NCBI GenBank assembly: GCA_041399065.1
Contig: JAWKTN010000001.1
Location: 806,001 to 870,000 of the forward strand
Reading direction: 5' to 3'
Origin: JAGQPD01 sp020426865
GTDB taxonomy: Bacteria > Planctomycetota > Planctomycetia > Pirellulales > Pirellulaceae
DNA length: 64,000 nucleotides
Each line of letters starts with the position of its first letter. The stretch's first letter is position 1. The position numbers were made by a program, and so were the translations under genes. This document shows, piece by piece, positions 51,619-61,365 of this stretch. The notes beneath the pieces were generated by a model. The model was not told the origin of the DNA. It did not search any database and was given only the letters and a program-made list of their open reading frames with translations.

Positions 51619-54600
51619 CTAATCCACCGGGTCCAAGATCACGGTTCGCAAGTCCATCAGGCTCCCCTCCACAGGCCCAACCGAACGAATCACAATCTCC
51701 GATTCGCCCTCCGGCAACTCGATCGTGCCCATCGTCCGGCCGTGATACTCGTCCCACGCGCCCGTCCCTTCCACTCGCCATACCAGCGTTTTGTCACCAA
51801 GCAGCAGCAGCATCTCATTGCCTGCCACATCGTCGGCACACGCATAATCGAGATGCACGGAAAACCGCCCCCCCTTCTTCGGCCGCACGCGCCATACCGC
51901 TCGATCGGCCATGTCATTCCAGTACCCCAAGTTGTTGAACGCGTCTTCCAACACCAAAGTCGGTCCGTAGATTTCGGCATGAATCGCAAACAGCCGGATC
52001 GATCCGTCGTCGCGGACGGGCGCCAATTGCGGTACATTTCCAGGAAACCGTTTCCGCCGATCAGGGGACGTCCCCAACAGCGCTAACAGGTCACACAGAT
52101 CGGTGCGAGTGAGGTCCTTCTCCAGCCCCTCAGGCATCAGCGATCGCCCCTGCGACCCAAAAAACTCGATCTCGCTCCGCAACAATGCTCGCCGCTGTCC
52201 TTCCGGAGCCAACAACGACACGGTACTGCTCGTCTCGGCCGCCACAATCCCGGAATGCCGCAAGCCATCCTCTGTCTCAACGGTGTATTCCACGTAGCTA
52301 CTTTCCACCGATCGATTCGGATCCAAAATGGCCGTCAACAGAGCCTCCTTGGATCGATTCGTTATGGCCGCGAGATCCGGCCCCACCGCATATCCGAATT
52401 CACCCCATCGATGACAATTGGCGCATCGCTTGCCAAATACCTCGGCCCCACGCACGGCGTCGCCCTGCGACGGATCAATGTCCAAAAAACCAGCGACTAC
52501 CGCCTGACGATTCTGCGACTCCATTCCCGCAAACAGCTGCTTGGCCCGGCCCCGAATCTCCGCCACTCGATGCTGTTGTAGTGCCTGCCGCTGACGAGCG
52601 TCAAACACGTCCACCGACAACTCGCCTTGCTCCATGGCCTCGAGTGCCTGCGCCGTCCACGCTGGGCGCTCCAGCAACAGCTCCAACACCCGGGTACGAA
52701 TTCGTGGCGCCATTTGCCCCATATTTTCCCAGGCAACATCGGCCGATGCGAATTGGCTGAACCGCCCCAACGCCGCCACCGCCGCGGCCTGAATTTCGGG
52801 CGATTGTCGCGGTTGAAGCAACCCGGGTAAGGCCCGTTCGTCCGCCGTCACGTCGTCACGGCGGCGCCCCATCATCCCAATCGCCGCAACTCGTAAGCCG
52901 CTATCCGCTTGCTCGTCGATCGCCACCGAGCGTGCCTCTCCAAACTGTTTCGCCAGCCGCCGGTTAACATGCTCCGGCAATTCCTCTGCCAATTTTTCCA
53001 CGCCACCTGATTCATCTAGCAGGCGCGGCAGGACGCGCCATCGCCATTGCGCGTCCCGACGCTCAGAAGTCGCGGCCTCCACCACCGAGGAACGACAGGC
53101 GGCATCTCCCAGGCGAATCCCCTGTTGCAATAGATCCACCAGGGCCTCCGTCGCATCGCCCGGCGCGCTTCCATTGTGCTGCCGTTCATTCCACATGCCA
53201 GCAAGCCGGACGACTTCGGCCACGTTCTGAGACGTCAACGAGCTCTTCACGGCATCACGCACAAAATGGTCTCCCGCATGCGCGCCCGCCAGCTCGGCCA
53301 AGACCTGTGCGGCTTTCTTGTCGTTCCAGTAGCCCAAGGAACAGGCCAACTGCAAGTCCACTGACGGGGACAATCCTTGTCGTTGGATCATCGCATTGCC
53401 CAATCGTTGCGCTGCCTCCCCCCCCTGCTCCAACCACGACTCGGACAACCGCATGGCGTTAACGACCAGATGTTCGTCACCATGGGCGAGGATGGGTATC
53501 AGATCTTCAACCTCAAGCGCACCCCAACCGTGCAGCAGAAACATCGCATGAACGGTCATCGTGGTTGTCGGTCGATCACGAACAACCTGACGCAACAAAG
53601 TGACGGCCTTGGGGTCGTGTTGCCACAACAACAACGCATGCGCCATATCGCGCACGGTTCCGTTGGGAGAACGTAGCAGTTCCACTAGTTCTTCCGTATT
53701 GGCTTTGTCGAAATCCGGGATCGGCCGCTTCCCCCCCTCTTCCACGGCGTTGCCAGGGGGACACACTCGATAAATACGTCCCATCCCTTCCCCGGCCCGC
53801 AAATCCAAACGCTGTTGCCAAGACATGGGAATCCATTCTGGATGCTCGATCACCAACCGATACATATCTGCGATCCACACGGCACCGTCCGGGCCGGTTC
53901 GCACCATCGACGGCCGGCACCAATTGTCATCGGACGCAAAAAACTCGGCACGGTCCTCCGCCGGGACTCGATGGCCTACATAGCTGACGCCATCCGGCGT
54001 CATGGTGGCTCGATGCACGAGATTGTGCACCGGTTCACAGACGAAGTAGTAGGTCGCGTGGGGATCCTCCAGCATTCGGTCGCGATAGATCATGGGACTG
54101 CAGGCGGACGTAAAGCGATTGGCACGATCGAAGTCGTTAAATCGTTCGACGGTGGCACTGGCGGGATAGACGGGCGACGCCCCCGGTTCGGCGGGTACGA
54201 TCTTGTTTCGCGCAGTGATGCGTGCCTCCTTGTTGCGCCGCAGGTAGCGATCTTCCAGGACGAACTGCCAGAGTGGTTCGCTGTTGTTATTGCCGAACCA
54301 ATTGCCCCAGTCGTCGCGCGATCGCAGGCACTGTGCGGATCCTGTTAACACATCAATGTCACCGCTGTCCGGTTCGATCTTTACGTCCATGTTGCGAACA
54401 AAGACAGATTTGCCTGTTTTTTCCGAGACAATCTCGGCATTACTTTCGCCGTTTGCCAGGTACAACCAGCCATCCAATCCCAACCGCAGGCCATTGACTC
54501 GGTGCTGCGGATTCGATTTACTGAATCCGCGATAGAGCGTTTCGCGACGGTCGGCCACTTGGTCGCCATCGGTATCCTCGGCATACAAGATCTCAGGAGC

Positions 54601-56787
54601 GCCACTGACGATGACTCCCTTGCGCCAGACTTTGATTCCGGTCGGAAAAGGAAGATCGTCCAAAAACGTCGTCGCGCGGTCGTAGCGTCCGTCGCCATTG
54701 ACATCCTCCAAGACCTTGACGCGGCCACCGGGTTTGCCCTGGCCATCGATTCCCAGCGGATAGTCGCGCATTTCGACAACCCACAGCCGATTATCGGGCC
54801 CCCAATCAAACGCCACTGGATCGTCGACTAGCGGTTCACTCGCCACCAGCTCGACGCGATACCCTGCCGGCACATGCATCGTGGCCCGCGCGGATTCGGG
54901 CGAGCGTGGCCGGCCCCAGCCGCCCCACTTCGGATTGGGTTCCTCATACATCGGCCCCAACAGTTCTCGGAACGACACGCGTGCGACACCGTCGTCCAAT
55001 CGGTTCGTGGATTCGTTTTGTAGCCAGAAATGCCCGGAATGCGCCCACACGCCATGGTTACTTCCGTCGGGAAGCACGAACGGCGGAATCGTCACCGCCC
55101 CGTTATTATTCGTGTCCGCTCGTAGCACGTCCAGTGATTTGCGTGACCATCCCGTTGCCATCGACTCAAACAGGTGCACCGAGTATCTGCGGATATCGGA
55201 GAAGACGCAGTCATCGAAGCCGTCCTCGTCGACATCCACGAACCTGAGTCCCGCATCGGCGCCGTTCCGCCGCGACAGTGCCACGTCACTCGGTAACGCC
55301 CACGGTAAAGCTCGTAATTCGGAGCCGTCGGCCGACATCGTGAGCACTAATGACATACCGTCCTTGCACAACAGTACTTCCGCGCGACCGTCGCGATCGA
55401 TGTCTCGCACCTGGAAATCGTCGAGCCCACCGGGCTGCTTCAGTATCGCTCGCCATTTGTCTGGTACCTGTTCATCTTTCCAAAGCAGCATCAGTTCATT
55501 CCAGCCCCGGTTGCTCCACTGCAACCGGTGGAAGCCCGAGGCGGGTGACAACGCCAGACAACTTGCCACGTAATCCGACAAATGAAGCGTGAACCGTTCC
55601 AGCGTGTAGGGCCATGCTTGTCGCGTCTCGCGCCATTGCTGCTGTTTGGCATCCCAATGCCGCGTTATCGCGATGTCCTTTTCAACGATGACAACGTCCT
55701 GCAAGGCGTCGTTGTCGACGTCTAACAAGAACACGTCGGTTTCCGGGTTCTCCCGCAAGGATCTCCCACCCAAAACATTCGCGTTGAGCCGATCGAGCGC
55801 TTCGCGAAAATTCAAAAACAGTACCTGTTCGCCGTATTTTTCCTGAGAATATTCGATGAATTCAACCATCTGCTCGGCACGAATCCAGCCCCACGGATGG
55901 AAAACGATGTTCATGACTCCTTGCTTGAGGACCACGGCGTCGAGAGCCGCTTTCATGTCAGCAACCGTTTCGGGATTAAACGGCTGGTGCAGGTTTTGTG
56001 CTTCCCAATCGCTGGGCACCGTGCAGGGGAACTCCCAACATTTCTTCCCGATCATATACGGGTAAGGATAGTTCTCGATCGTGTTCACAAACGATGGGAA
56101 TGGCAGGTACTTGCGAAACCGCGGCCGGCCCGCATCGTCGGTCACAAGATCGTTGGGCAACGTGCGATCGGCCGACGTGAAGACGGTAAAAACGGAACTG
56201 TCGAGCTCCAAGTAGTTCCCCTTGGCGGTCTGTTGATTGAAAATCTCCGTCCAAAACCGCGGCGATGGGGTGTTGCGGGAATCACAACATGGCATCCGGA
56301 ATGCACCGGGACGGTTGCCCGGAACACTGGCCAGCAAATCGACACAATCCTCATACGTCCGGCGCGCCTTCGCCAGATCGTTGTCTGCAAGCAGCGGACA
56401 CGGATGGCCAGTCGTGTGCGTCTCGAGACTCAACCCTTCCGCCAACCAACTTGCGAGCTGCGGATCGTGCGGATCGACTTGGTTGGTCATGATACTGACC
56501 GGCGCCCGACCGTCGATTTGTTTCAAGCGATCGAGAATTGGCCGAAGAAACTGCTCGTACTTCGCCGATTCGCGCATGTCATCAATGGCCAGGACAACCA
56601 CCGCGCGCACCCCCTCCTTGCCGCACCATTGCGGCGTCGTCAGTCGCGGCAGATCGACGTGAGGATAATAAGGATTCAGTGGCTCCTGCAGGTATGTCAG
56701 CCGGTTGCCGTCAGCGGCGCGCACGCGCGAATCCGAAATAGCCCCAATCGATAGTACCAATAGTAGCCACGCGAAACGCCGGAACAT
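51619..56787 (-). CDS. Giant secreted protein: NodB-like deacetylase, FG-GAP, PVC-type GSDH propeller, HEAT, cytochrome c and C-terminal beta domain
   Basis: A 1,722-residue protein with a signal peptide (LLLVLSIGAISDSRVRAADG). Residues ~55-330 look like a NodB-type polysaccharide deacetylase (VVVLAIDDMRES, LETHTTGHPCPLL, FHPWGW). About 345-600 hold FG-GAP-type repeats (FLLDVDNDALQDVVIVEKD, RDIDRDGRAEVLLC). About 625-1010 is the planctomycete/verrucomicrobial 'membrane-bound dehydrogenase' GSDH-like propeller (HVPAGYRVELVASEPLVDDP, VLEDVNGDGRYDRATTFLDD). HEAT repeats fill ~1040-1400. A c-type heme site, RCANCHRWGEFG, lies near 1453, followed by the TIGR02603-type tail DPNRSVESSYVEYTVET. The last ~120 residues form a beta domain that may bind carbohydrate. 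It is probably a periplasmic or surface enzyme for polysaccharide oxidation (inference). Confidence 0.88.
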   Translation of the reverse strand: MFRRFAWLLLVLSIGAISDSRVRAADGNRLTYLQEPLNPYYPHVDLPRLTTPQWCGKEGVRAVVVLAIDDMRESAKYEQFLRPILDRLKQIDGRAPVSIMTNQVDPHDPQLASWLAEGLSLETHTTGHPCPLLADNDLAKARRTYEDCVDLLASVPGNRPGAFRMPCCDSRNTPSPRFWTEIFNQQTAKGNYLELDSSVFTVFTSADRTLPNDLVTDDAGRPRFRKYLPFPSFVNTIENYPYPYMIGKKCWEFPCTVPSDWEAQNLHQPFNPETVADMKAALDAVVLKQGVMNIVFHPWGWIRAEQMVEFIEYSQEKYGEQVLFLNFREALDRLNANVLGGRSLRENPETDVFLLDVDNDALQDVVIVEKDIAITRHWDAKQQQWRETRQAWPYTLERFTLHLSDYVASCLALSPASGFHRLQWSNRGWNELMLLWKDEQVPDKWRAILKQPGGLDDFQVRDIDRDGRAEVLLCKDGMSLVLTMSADGSELRALPWALPSDVALSRRNGADAGLRFVDVDEDGFDDCVFSDIRRYSVHLFESMATGWSRKSLDVLRADTNNNGAVTIPPFVLPDGSNHGVWAHSGHFWLQNESTNRLDDGVARVSFRELLGPMYEEPNPKWGGWGRPRSPESARATMHVPAGYRVELVASEPLVDDPVAFDWGPDNRLWVVEMRDYPLGIDGQGKPGGRVKVLEDVNGDGRYDRATTFLDDLPFPTGIKVWRKGVIVSGAPEILYAEDTDGDQVADRRETLYRGFSKSNPQHRVNGLRLGLDGWLYLANGESNAEIVSEKTGKSVFVRNMDVKIEPDSGDIDVLTGSAQCLRSRDDWGNWFGNNNSEPLWQFVLEDRYLRRNKEARITARNKIVPAEPGASPVYPASATVERFNDFDRANRFTSACSPMIYRDRMLEDPHATYYFVCEPVHNLVHRATMTPDGVSYVGHRVPAEDRAEFFASDDNWCRPSMVRTGPDGAVWIADMYRLVIEHPEWIPMSWQQRLDLRAGEGMGRIYRVCPPGNAVEEGGKRPIPDFDKANTEELVELLRSPNGTVRDMAHALLLWQHDPKAVTLLRQVVRDRPTTTMTVHAMFLLHGWGALEVEDLIPILAHGDEHLVVNAMRLSESWLEQGGEAAQRLGNAMIQRQGLSPSVDLQLACSLGYWNDKKAAQVLAELAGAHAGDHFVRDAVKSSLTSQNVAEVVRLAGMWNERQHNGSAPGDATEALVDLLQQGIRLGDAACRSSVVEAATSERRDAQWRWRVLPRLLDESGGVEKLAEELPEHVNRRLAKQFGEARSVAIDEQADSGLRVAAIGMMGRRRDDVTADERALPGLLQPRQSPEIQAAAVAALGRFSQFASADVAWENMGQMAPRIRTRVLELLLERPAWTAQALEAMEQGELSVDVFDARQRQALQQHRVAEIRGRAKQLFAGMESQNRQAVVAGFLDIDPSQGDAVRGAEVFGKRCANCHRWGEFGYAVGPDLAAITNRSKEALLTAILDPNRSVESSYVEYTVETEDGLRHSGIVAAETSSTVSLLAPEGQRRALLRSEIEFFGSQGRSLMPEGLEKDLTRTDLCDLLALLGTSPDRRKRFPGNVPQLAPVRDDGSIRLFAIHAEIYGPTLVLEDAFNNLGYWNDMADRAVWRVRPKKGGRFSVHLDYACADDVAGNEMLLLLGDKTLVWRVEGTGAWDEYHGRTMGTIELPEGESEIVIRSVGPVEGSLMDLRTVILDPVD

Positions 56788-57194
56788 GGATTAACTCCCA
56801 AACGGAAAACAACGGCCAGCACCAAAGCTACCATCATAGCCCGATCGCAATCGGGAAAAAAAGTACCGCGACTTCGTTGAATGTTCCACGGCTGTCCCAG
56901 CCGTATCAAAAACTCTCAATCAGACCCGTATTGGTGCGCGGTCCATGTTACGCAAGCGACGCCGGTTCCGCTTCCGCCCCCTCACCCCAACCCTCTCCCC
57001 CATAAGGAGTTGCGGCAGCGTGTGACATGTATACGTTGCTTGTCCTTCGCAACTCCTTACGGGGGAGAGGGGGCAAACTTACCGTCCAACGGGGCAAGCC
57101 CGTTGGGGCGGCGACAGCCTGCGCATGAGCATCCTCGCACTCCACCAATTCTGGAGGCTCGCCGAAGATCCAGCTGCGGACAGCTGGGGGACTT
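56788..57194. other. Intergenic stretch with several palindromic elements
   Basis: About 400 bases without a gene. It contains the 17-base palindrome at 56888-56904 (ACGGCTGTCCCAGCCGT), the long inverted repeat at 56991-57071, and a smaller palindrome, CCAACGGGGCAAGCCCGTTGG, near 57086-57107. It is a cluster of dispersed planctomycete-type repeats between the ABC permease stop and the giant gene start. Confidence 0.6.
56991..57071. repeat. 24-bp inverted repeat (CCCTCTCCC type)
   Basis: 56991-57014 pairs with 57048-57071 at 23 of 24 positions, with a 33-base loop. The arm starts CCCTCTCCCCCATAAGGAG. Elements of the form CCCTCTCCC...TAAGG.AGTTGCG are found between genes in many unrelated bacteria (established knowledge); their function is unknown. 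Confidence 0.8.
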
Positions 57195-58484
57195 TTACTG
57201 CCCTCGCAGTGCTTGAATCGGATCGATCCTTGCTGCCTTCGTGGCGGGATAAAGCCCGCTGACGACGCTGATCACCACCGAATAGGCAACGCCTCCGACC
57301 AACAGCCACCAAGGGAAGACGAACACGGCGTCGGGGCCACGAATCCCGTATTGCTCAGCGTATCGGTTAAACAAAAACGCCAGGGCGTAGCTCACAACCC
57401 TCGCCAACAAAAGGCCGGCGATGCCACCCAGCAATCCCGTCACCGACGCTTCGACCAGGAATATCCAGCGAATATCGTTATTGGACGCGCCAATCGCTTT
57501 GTACAGCCCGATTTCCTGATACCGTTCCATGACGGTCATTAGCAGGGTATTGAGGATGCCCAATCCGGCAACGACCAACGCAACCGTACCAACAGCCGTC
57601 AACAATGCCTCCATGAACACGAAGAAATTGCGCATGTCCTCGACGCGGTCGACGACCGACGACGTCCGCAACCCGAGTTCTCGCAACTTGGGTTCGACGC
57701 GCAAAACATCCACGGGTCTTTCTGTCCGTACAATGACTTGAGGATACCCGCGAGCCGATTTTCCGGAAGATCGGATTCCCTGCAAGGCGCCTTCCATCCA
57801 GCTGGACGGCATTTTTCGCATCAGATCAACCGGTAGCATGATTGTGTCCCCACCGAGACTCACACCAATCTTTGGCGGTTGGTACACACCGACGATAGCC
57901 AAGGGGAGCGTATCGGCTTCGTACGTCAGACGTTGGTCGTCATCGACGACGGTCAAGCCGGACACCGACACCTCAACGGTTTGACCAACCGCTCGTTCCA
58001 TCGGCTCGAACCCCAGCCGTTTTACGAGCTCCTGCGAAACAACAACTTCCTGGCCCTCACCCAGCGAGAAGAAGCGTCCGGCGACGAGCAGCTCTTCGGC
58101 AAAATCAAGCAGTCCCGCTTCGCGAGGCACGCCCACCGCGTATGCCGTGACCGATTTGTCGTTGGCCTTGAGCGTTGCTTCGGCGAGCCGAAAGTCTGGG
58201 TAGGCAAAACGAACCCCGTCAAGTTGTTCGATCTTGTCGATCAATTCGTCATCCAGTGTTACGGAATCGGCATGGGCACCGTCGACTTCTACCTCGATGT
58301 GGTTCAGCAATCCAAGTCGTTCGATAGGCCCCTCGATCTGTTGGCGCAACCCCAGCACGAACGCGATCATCGAGACCAGGGCACCACTGGCGATTGCGAT
58401 ACCGGCGACCGTAAGTGACGTGCGGAGTTTCGCACGCCGCGAATTCTGCAGGGCGTAGACGGCAAGCTCGACCGTTCGCTTCAT
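57195..58484 (-). CDS. ABC transporter permease, MacB/FtsX type
   Basis: A 429-residue protein. The N-terminus MKRTVELAVYALQNSRRAKL, followed by RTSLTVAGIAIASGALVSM, is the classic first segment of MacB/LolC permeases. A periplasmic domain of about 220 residues follows (ELVKRLGFEPMERAVGQTVE). Three C-terminal helices contain LGILNTLLMTVMERYQEIGL, YKAIGASNNDIRWIFLVEAS and TKAARIDPIQALRGQ, the FtsX domain signature. It works with the adjacent ATPase to export a lipid, lipoprotein or peptide by a mechanotransmission mechanism. The ATG at 58484 overlaps the ATPase stop (ATGA). No membrane-fusion protein gene is next to it. Confidence 0.92.
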   Translation of the reverse strand: MKRTVELAVYALQNSRRAKLRTSLTVAGIAIASGALVSMIAFVLGLRQQIEGPIERLGLLNHIEVEVDGAHADSVTLDDELIDKIEQLDGVRFAYPDFRLAEATLKANDKSVTAYAVGVPREAGLLDFAEELLVAGRFFSLGEGQEVVVSQELVKRLGFEPMERAVGQTVEVSVSGLTVVDDDQRLTYEADTLPLAIVGVYQPPKIGVSLGGDTIMLPVDLMRKMPSSWMEGALQGIRSSGKSARGYPQVIVRTERPVDVLRVEPKLRELGLRTSSVVDRVEDMRNFFVFMEALLTAVGTVALVVAGLGILNTLLMTVMERYQEIGLYKAIGASNNDIRWIFLVEASVTGLLGGIAGLLLARVVSYALAFLFNRYAEQYGIRGPDAVFVFPWWLLVGGVAYSVVISVVSGLYPATKAARIDPIQALRGQ

Positions 58485-59224
58485 CCGTTGTTCGCTCCAC
58501 CCGCACGGTGCCATACGTCGTGTAATAGCTGTTGCTCCACAAACTTTCCGTCCCGCATGCGGACGAGTCGATCGCAGAATTGACGGACCAGCGCCTCGTC
58601 ATGTGTCACGACCAGCACTGTCATCTCCGCGTCGTTACTGATATCACGCAGTAGCGTCATCAGTTCGTGTGCGGTAGCCTGATCGAGGTTCCCCGTCGGC
58701 TCGTCGGCTAGCAGAATCCGAGGCCGATTGACGATCGCCCGCGCCACAGCGACTCGCTGCTGCTCGCCACCACTCAGTTGGCTTGGCTTATGCCGTGCAC
58801 GATGCGCCAAGCCGACACGCTCGATGCTATTGCGTGCCCGCTTCGAGCGTTCCAAACCATAGATCCCTTGCATCGTGAGTGCCAGCTGCAGGTTCTCTTC
58901 GGCGGTCAGATGAGGTAACAGAAAAAACGACTGGAAGACAAAGCCGACCATGGTCCGCCGGTATTCCGTCTTTTGCTGGGCGGACATCGACGCGACGTCA
59001 TCGCCGCGTACGAGAACGCGACCGGCTGATGGCGAATCGAGTCCACCGATAACATGCAGGAGTGTCGATTTACCGGAACCACTGACGCCAACAATCCCGA
59101 GGAATTCGCCACTTGCCACTTGCAGCTCGGCACCATGCAAAGCGTGAACATCCGCGTTACCCACGCGGTACGTGCGACGGACATCTTGTAGTTCTATGGC
59201 TATTGATGGCATTTCACGCACCAT
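58481..59224 (-). CDS. ABC transporter ATP-binding protein, LolD/MacB type
   Basis: A 247-residue ATPase of the usual LolD length. Walker A is GIVGVSGSGKSTLLHVIGGL (about residues 40-59), the Q-loop is VGFVFQSFFLLPHLT, the ABC signature is PSQLSGGEQQRVAVARAIVN (about 145-164), Walker B is ILLADEPTGNLDQ and the switch His is in VLVVTHDEALV. It energises the permease encoded immediately downstream. An ATG at 59212 (MPSIAIELQDVRRTYRVG) is an equally good start. The pair forms a two-gene operon on the minus strand. Confidence 0.93.
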   Translation of the reverse strand: MVREMPSIAIELQDVRRTYRVGNADVHALHGAELQVASGEFLGIVGVSGSGKSTLLHVIGGLDSPSAGRVLVRGDDVASMSAQQKTEYRRTMVGFVFQSFFLLPHLTAEENLQLALTMQGIYGLERSKRARNSIERVGLAHRARHKPSQLSGGEQQRVAVARAIVNRPRILLADEPTGNLDQATAHELMTLLRDISNDAEMTVLVVTHDEALVRQFCDRLVRMRDGKFVEQQLLHDVWHRAGGANNG

Positions 59225-59344
59225 CGAAAATCATCATTCCTAGCCATGCCTCGTACATCTGCTTCGAACATACTCGACTCGGCGAAATTGAGCTACGTGC
59301 CATACGCGGCTTCACCGCATTCAGTTCGCTGGTCGCGGGCGCAA

Positions 59345-59380
59345 CAAAACAACCCACGGCAAAAACCGTGGGTTGTTTGC
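59345..59380 (-). terminator. Rho-independent terminator after the PEP-CTERM gene
   Basis: A perfect 13-bp stem (AAACAACCCACGG at 59347-59359 pairing with CCGTGGGTTGTTT at 59366-59378) with a 6-base loop. On the minus strand the stem is followed by TTGTTTTGTTG. It lies 26 bases after the stop at 59406, so it ends the PEP-CTERM transcript and insulates the ABC genes. Confidence 0.85.
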
Positions 59381-59405
59381 GAAAATGAAACGGTGGCAAA
59401 TTGTC

Positions 59406-60197
59406 TTAGCGTCGGCGTAGGCGAAGCATACCGAGGCAACCGGCGAGCAACAACAGTGCCGACGTCGGCTCGGGAACTCCTGGCGTTACGACCACGCCGT
59501 ACATATTACGACCGCCGTTGTCCGCTTGGCGGATTGTGACAGTTCCAGCATCGGCAAACGACTTGGAGTAGATCGAATACCATTGTTGGATGCTACCATC
59601 GGCCCCTTCGTCGATACCGACTTCGTCAGGTCGCGAGGAATCACTCGCTCGATTAAGGCCGCCGCTGGTTGCCGACCAGCCTTCATCGACGATCCACTGC
59701 ATGTTGTCCGGACCAAACGTCGGTGGGTCGTCGCCACTGCCGTCCTGAAGTCGATTGTCGATCAGCATGTAGATGGTCGCCGGACCGTCGGTGGTAATAT
59801 CCAACAAGTAACCGGTATTATCGCGGTTATCGTTGCCGGACATAATGTAGTCGGCACCAAGCAGATAGCTGGGAATCGGGAAAACTTCCGTTCCGCCATC
59901 GGTATTGGTGTAACGATGATTTCGATCCACAAACGCGGGAGCGAGATCCTGGAATGGAGTGACGGTATAGTTATCACCGATTACGGCACCGGGAATCGGC
60001 TCATCATTGACCGACACAGGAAACGTCTGTCCGGTCCATTTCGCAGTGATCGTATCGGTGGCCTCATTGTCGCCGCCGGTTTCGACCACGTCCGTAATGA
60101 CCGCTTGCGCTGACGAAACCATAAACGTCAAGCAAGCGGTGATAACAGTCAACACATTGTACGCCGCTAGGGGCGCACGGAACGAAACTCGAGTCAT
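59406..60197 (-). CDS. PEP-CTERM protein, paralogue of the next gene
   Basis: A 263-residue protein. GGGAGA lies 7 bases before the ATG at 60197, which decides the start. The signal peptide is VLTVITACLTFMVSSAQA. The body (AVITDVVETGGDNEATDTIT to ADNGGRNMYGVVVTPG) is nearly the same as in the gene at 60281-61273, at roughly 80% by eye. The C-terminus is VPEPTSALLLLAGCLGMLRL plus basic residues, a clear PEP-CTERM sorting signal. Compared with its neighbour it lacks the ~60-residue dockerin-like insert before the PEP motif. It is probably a surface or matrix protein of unknown function. Confidence 0.88.
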   Translation of the reverse strand: MTRVSFRAPLAAYNVLTVITACLTFMVSSAQAVITDVVETGGDNEATDTITAKWTGQTFPVSVNDEPIPGAVIGDNYTVTPFQDLAPAFVDRNHRYTNTDGGTEVFPIPSYLLGADYIMSGNDNRDNTGYLLDITTDGPATIYMLIDNRLQDGSGDDPPTFGPDNMQWIVDEGWSATSGGLNRASDSSRPDEVGIDEGADGSIQQWYSIYSKSFADAGTVTIRQADNGGRNMYGVVVTPGVPEPTSALLLLAGCLGMLRLRRR

Positions 60198-60280
60198 TAG
60201 CCATTCTCCCATCAATCTAAAGCAAGAAAACAAAGTACAACTATGGGAGAACCGGAACTAGCTCCAACGGTCCCAATTCT

Positions 60281-61273
60281 CTATTTACGTCGTCGCACCA
60301 TTCCCAGGGCCAACATACCGATCGACAGTAACGATCCCATGGCAGGTTCCGGTACGCTGCTCACTCCCACTCCCACGGCGTTGTCTTTCCACTGACGGAA
60401 GTCGGCGAAGTTGACAAAACCGTCAAGTGTCAAGTCACCTTCGGCACGACCGGTGACGCTTTGGAAGAAATGATCACGGATCGGCGGAAAATCGTCCATA
60501 TTGGCGACCCCGTCGCCGTTGACGTCGCCCGGAACGATCGAATCGTCGATTAGTTGGAACACAGCACCGTACATATTCCGGCCGCCGTTGTCGGCCTGTA
60601 ACAACGTGACCGTGCCGGGCGCCGTAAAGGCCTTGGTGTAGATCGAGTACCATTGGTTGATGCTACCGTCCGCACCTTCGTCGATGCCGAGTTCGTCAGG
60701 GCGAGTAGCATCGCTTGTTCGATTCAGACCGCCGCTGGTGGCGACCCAACCGTCATCGAGCAGCCACTGCATGTTGGGGCCGATTGTGGGGGGGTCATCG
60801 CCGCTGCCGTCCTGCAAGCGGTTGTCGACGAGCATATATCCGCGAGCCGGACCGCCAAGAGTTACATCCAATTGATAGGGCACATTGTCGCGATTATCGT
60901 TACCCGACATAATGTAGTCGCCACCCAACAAGTAATTGGGAATTGGAAATACTTCAACACCGGTCCCTCCATCCGTATTCGTATACCGGTGATTTCGATC
61001 AACGAAGGCGGGAGCCAGATCTTGGAATGGTGTCACGGTGTAGTTATCACCAATCAAAGCGCCGGGAATCGGCTCATTATCCACCGATACAGCAAACGTC
61101 TGGCCGGTCCACTTGGCAGTAATCGTGTCGGTGGCTTCATTATCGCCCCCCGTCTCCACGACGTTGGTGATCACCGCTTGAGCGGCGTTGGCGATTACCA
61201 GAGCGCAACCGACGGCTACGGTAACGTCACGCAGTCGAGCAACAAAATACGACATGTTCAATTTGTGGTTCAT
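60281..61273 (-). CDS. PEP-CTERM protein with dockerin-like calcium repeats, paralogue of the previous gene
   Basis: A 330-residue protein. GGAG lies 9 bases before the ATG at 61273, and the signal peptide ends near ALVIANAAQA. The body matches the downstream neighbour almost throughout (VITNVVETGGDNEATDTITA, then KWTGQTFAV). It then has an extra segment, DDSIVPGDVNGDGVANMDDF followed by LTLDGFVNFADFRQWKDN, two EF-hand-like dockerin type I repeats, before the PEP-CTERM signal VPEPAMGSLLSIGMLALGMV. The tandem pair arose by duplication and differs by gain or loss of the dockerin module. Confidence 0.88.
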   Translation of the reverse strand: MNHKLNMSYFVARLRDVTVAVGCALVIANAAQAVITNVVETGGDNEATDTITAKWTGQTFAVSVDNEPIPGALIGDNYTVTPFQDLAPAFVDRNHRYTNTDGGTGVEVFPIPNYLLGGDYIMSGNDNRDNVPYQLDVTLGGPARGYMLVDNRLQDGSGDDPPTIGPNMQWLLDDGWVATSGGLNRTSDATRPDELGIDEGADGSINQWYSIYTKAFTAPGTVTLLQADNGGRNMYGAVFQLIDDSIVPGDVNGDGVANMDDFPPIRDHFFQSVTGRAEGDLTLDGFVNFADFRQWKDNAVGVGVSSVPEPAMGSLLSIGMLALGMVRRRK

Positions 61274-61365
61274 GAATCCTATCTCCGTTATCAATCATGT
61301 ATGTGAGTAAAATATGTTCCGCTGTAACGGTCGAGACCATTCCCATGGTCGGTTCGAACGACTAC

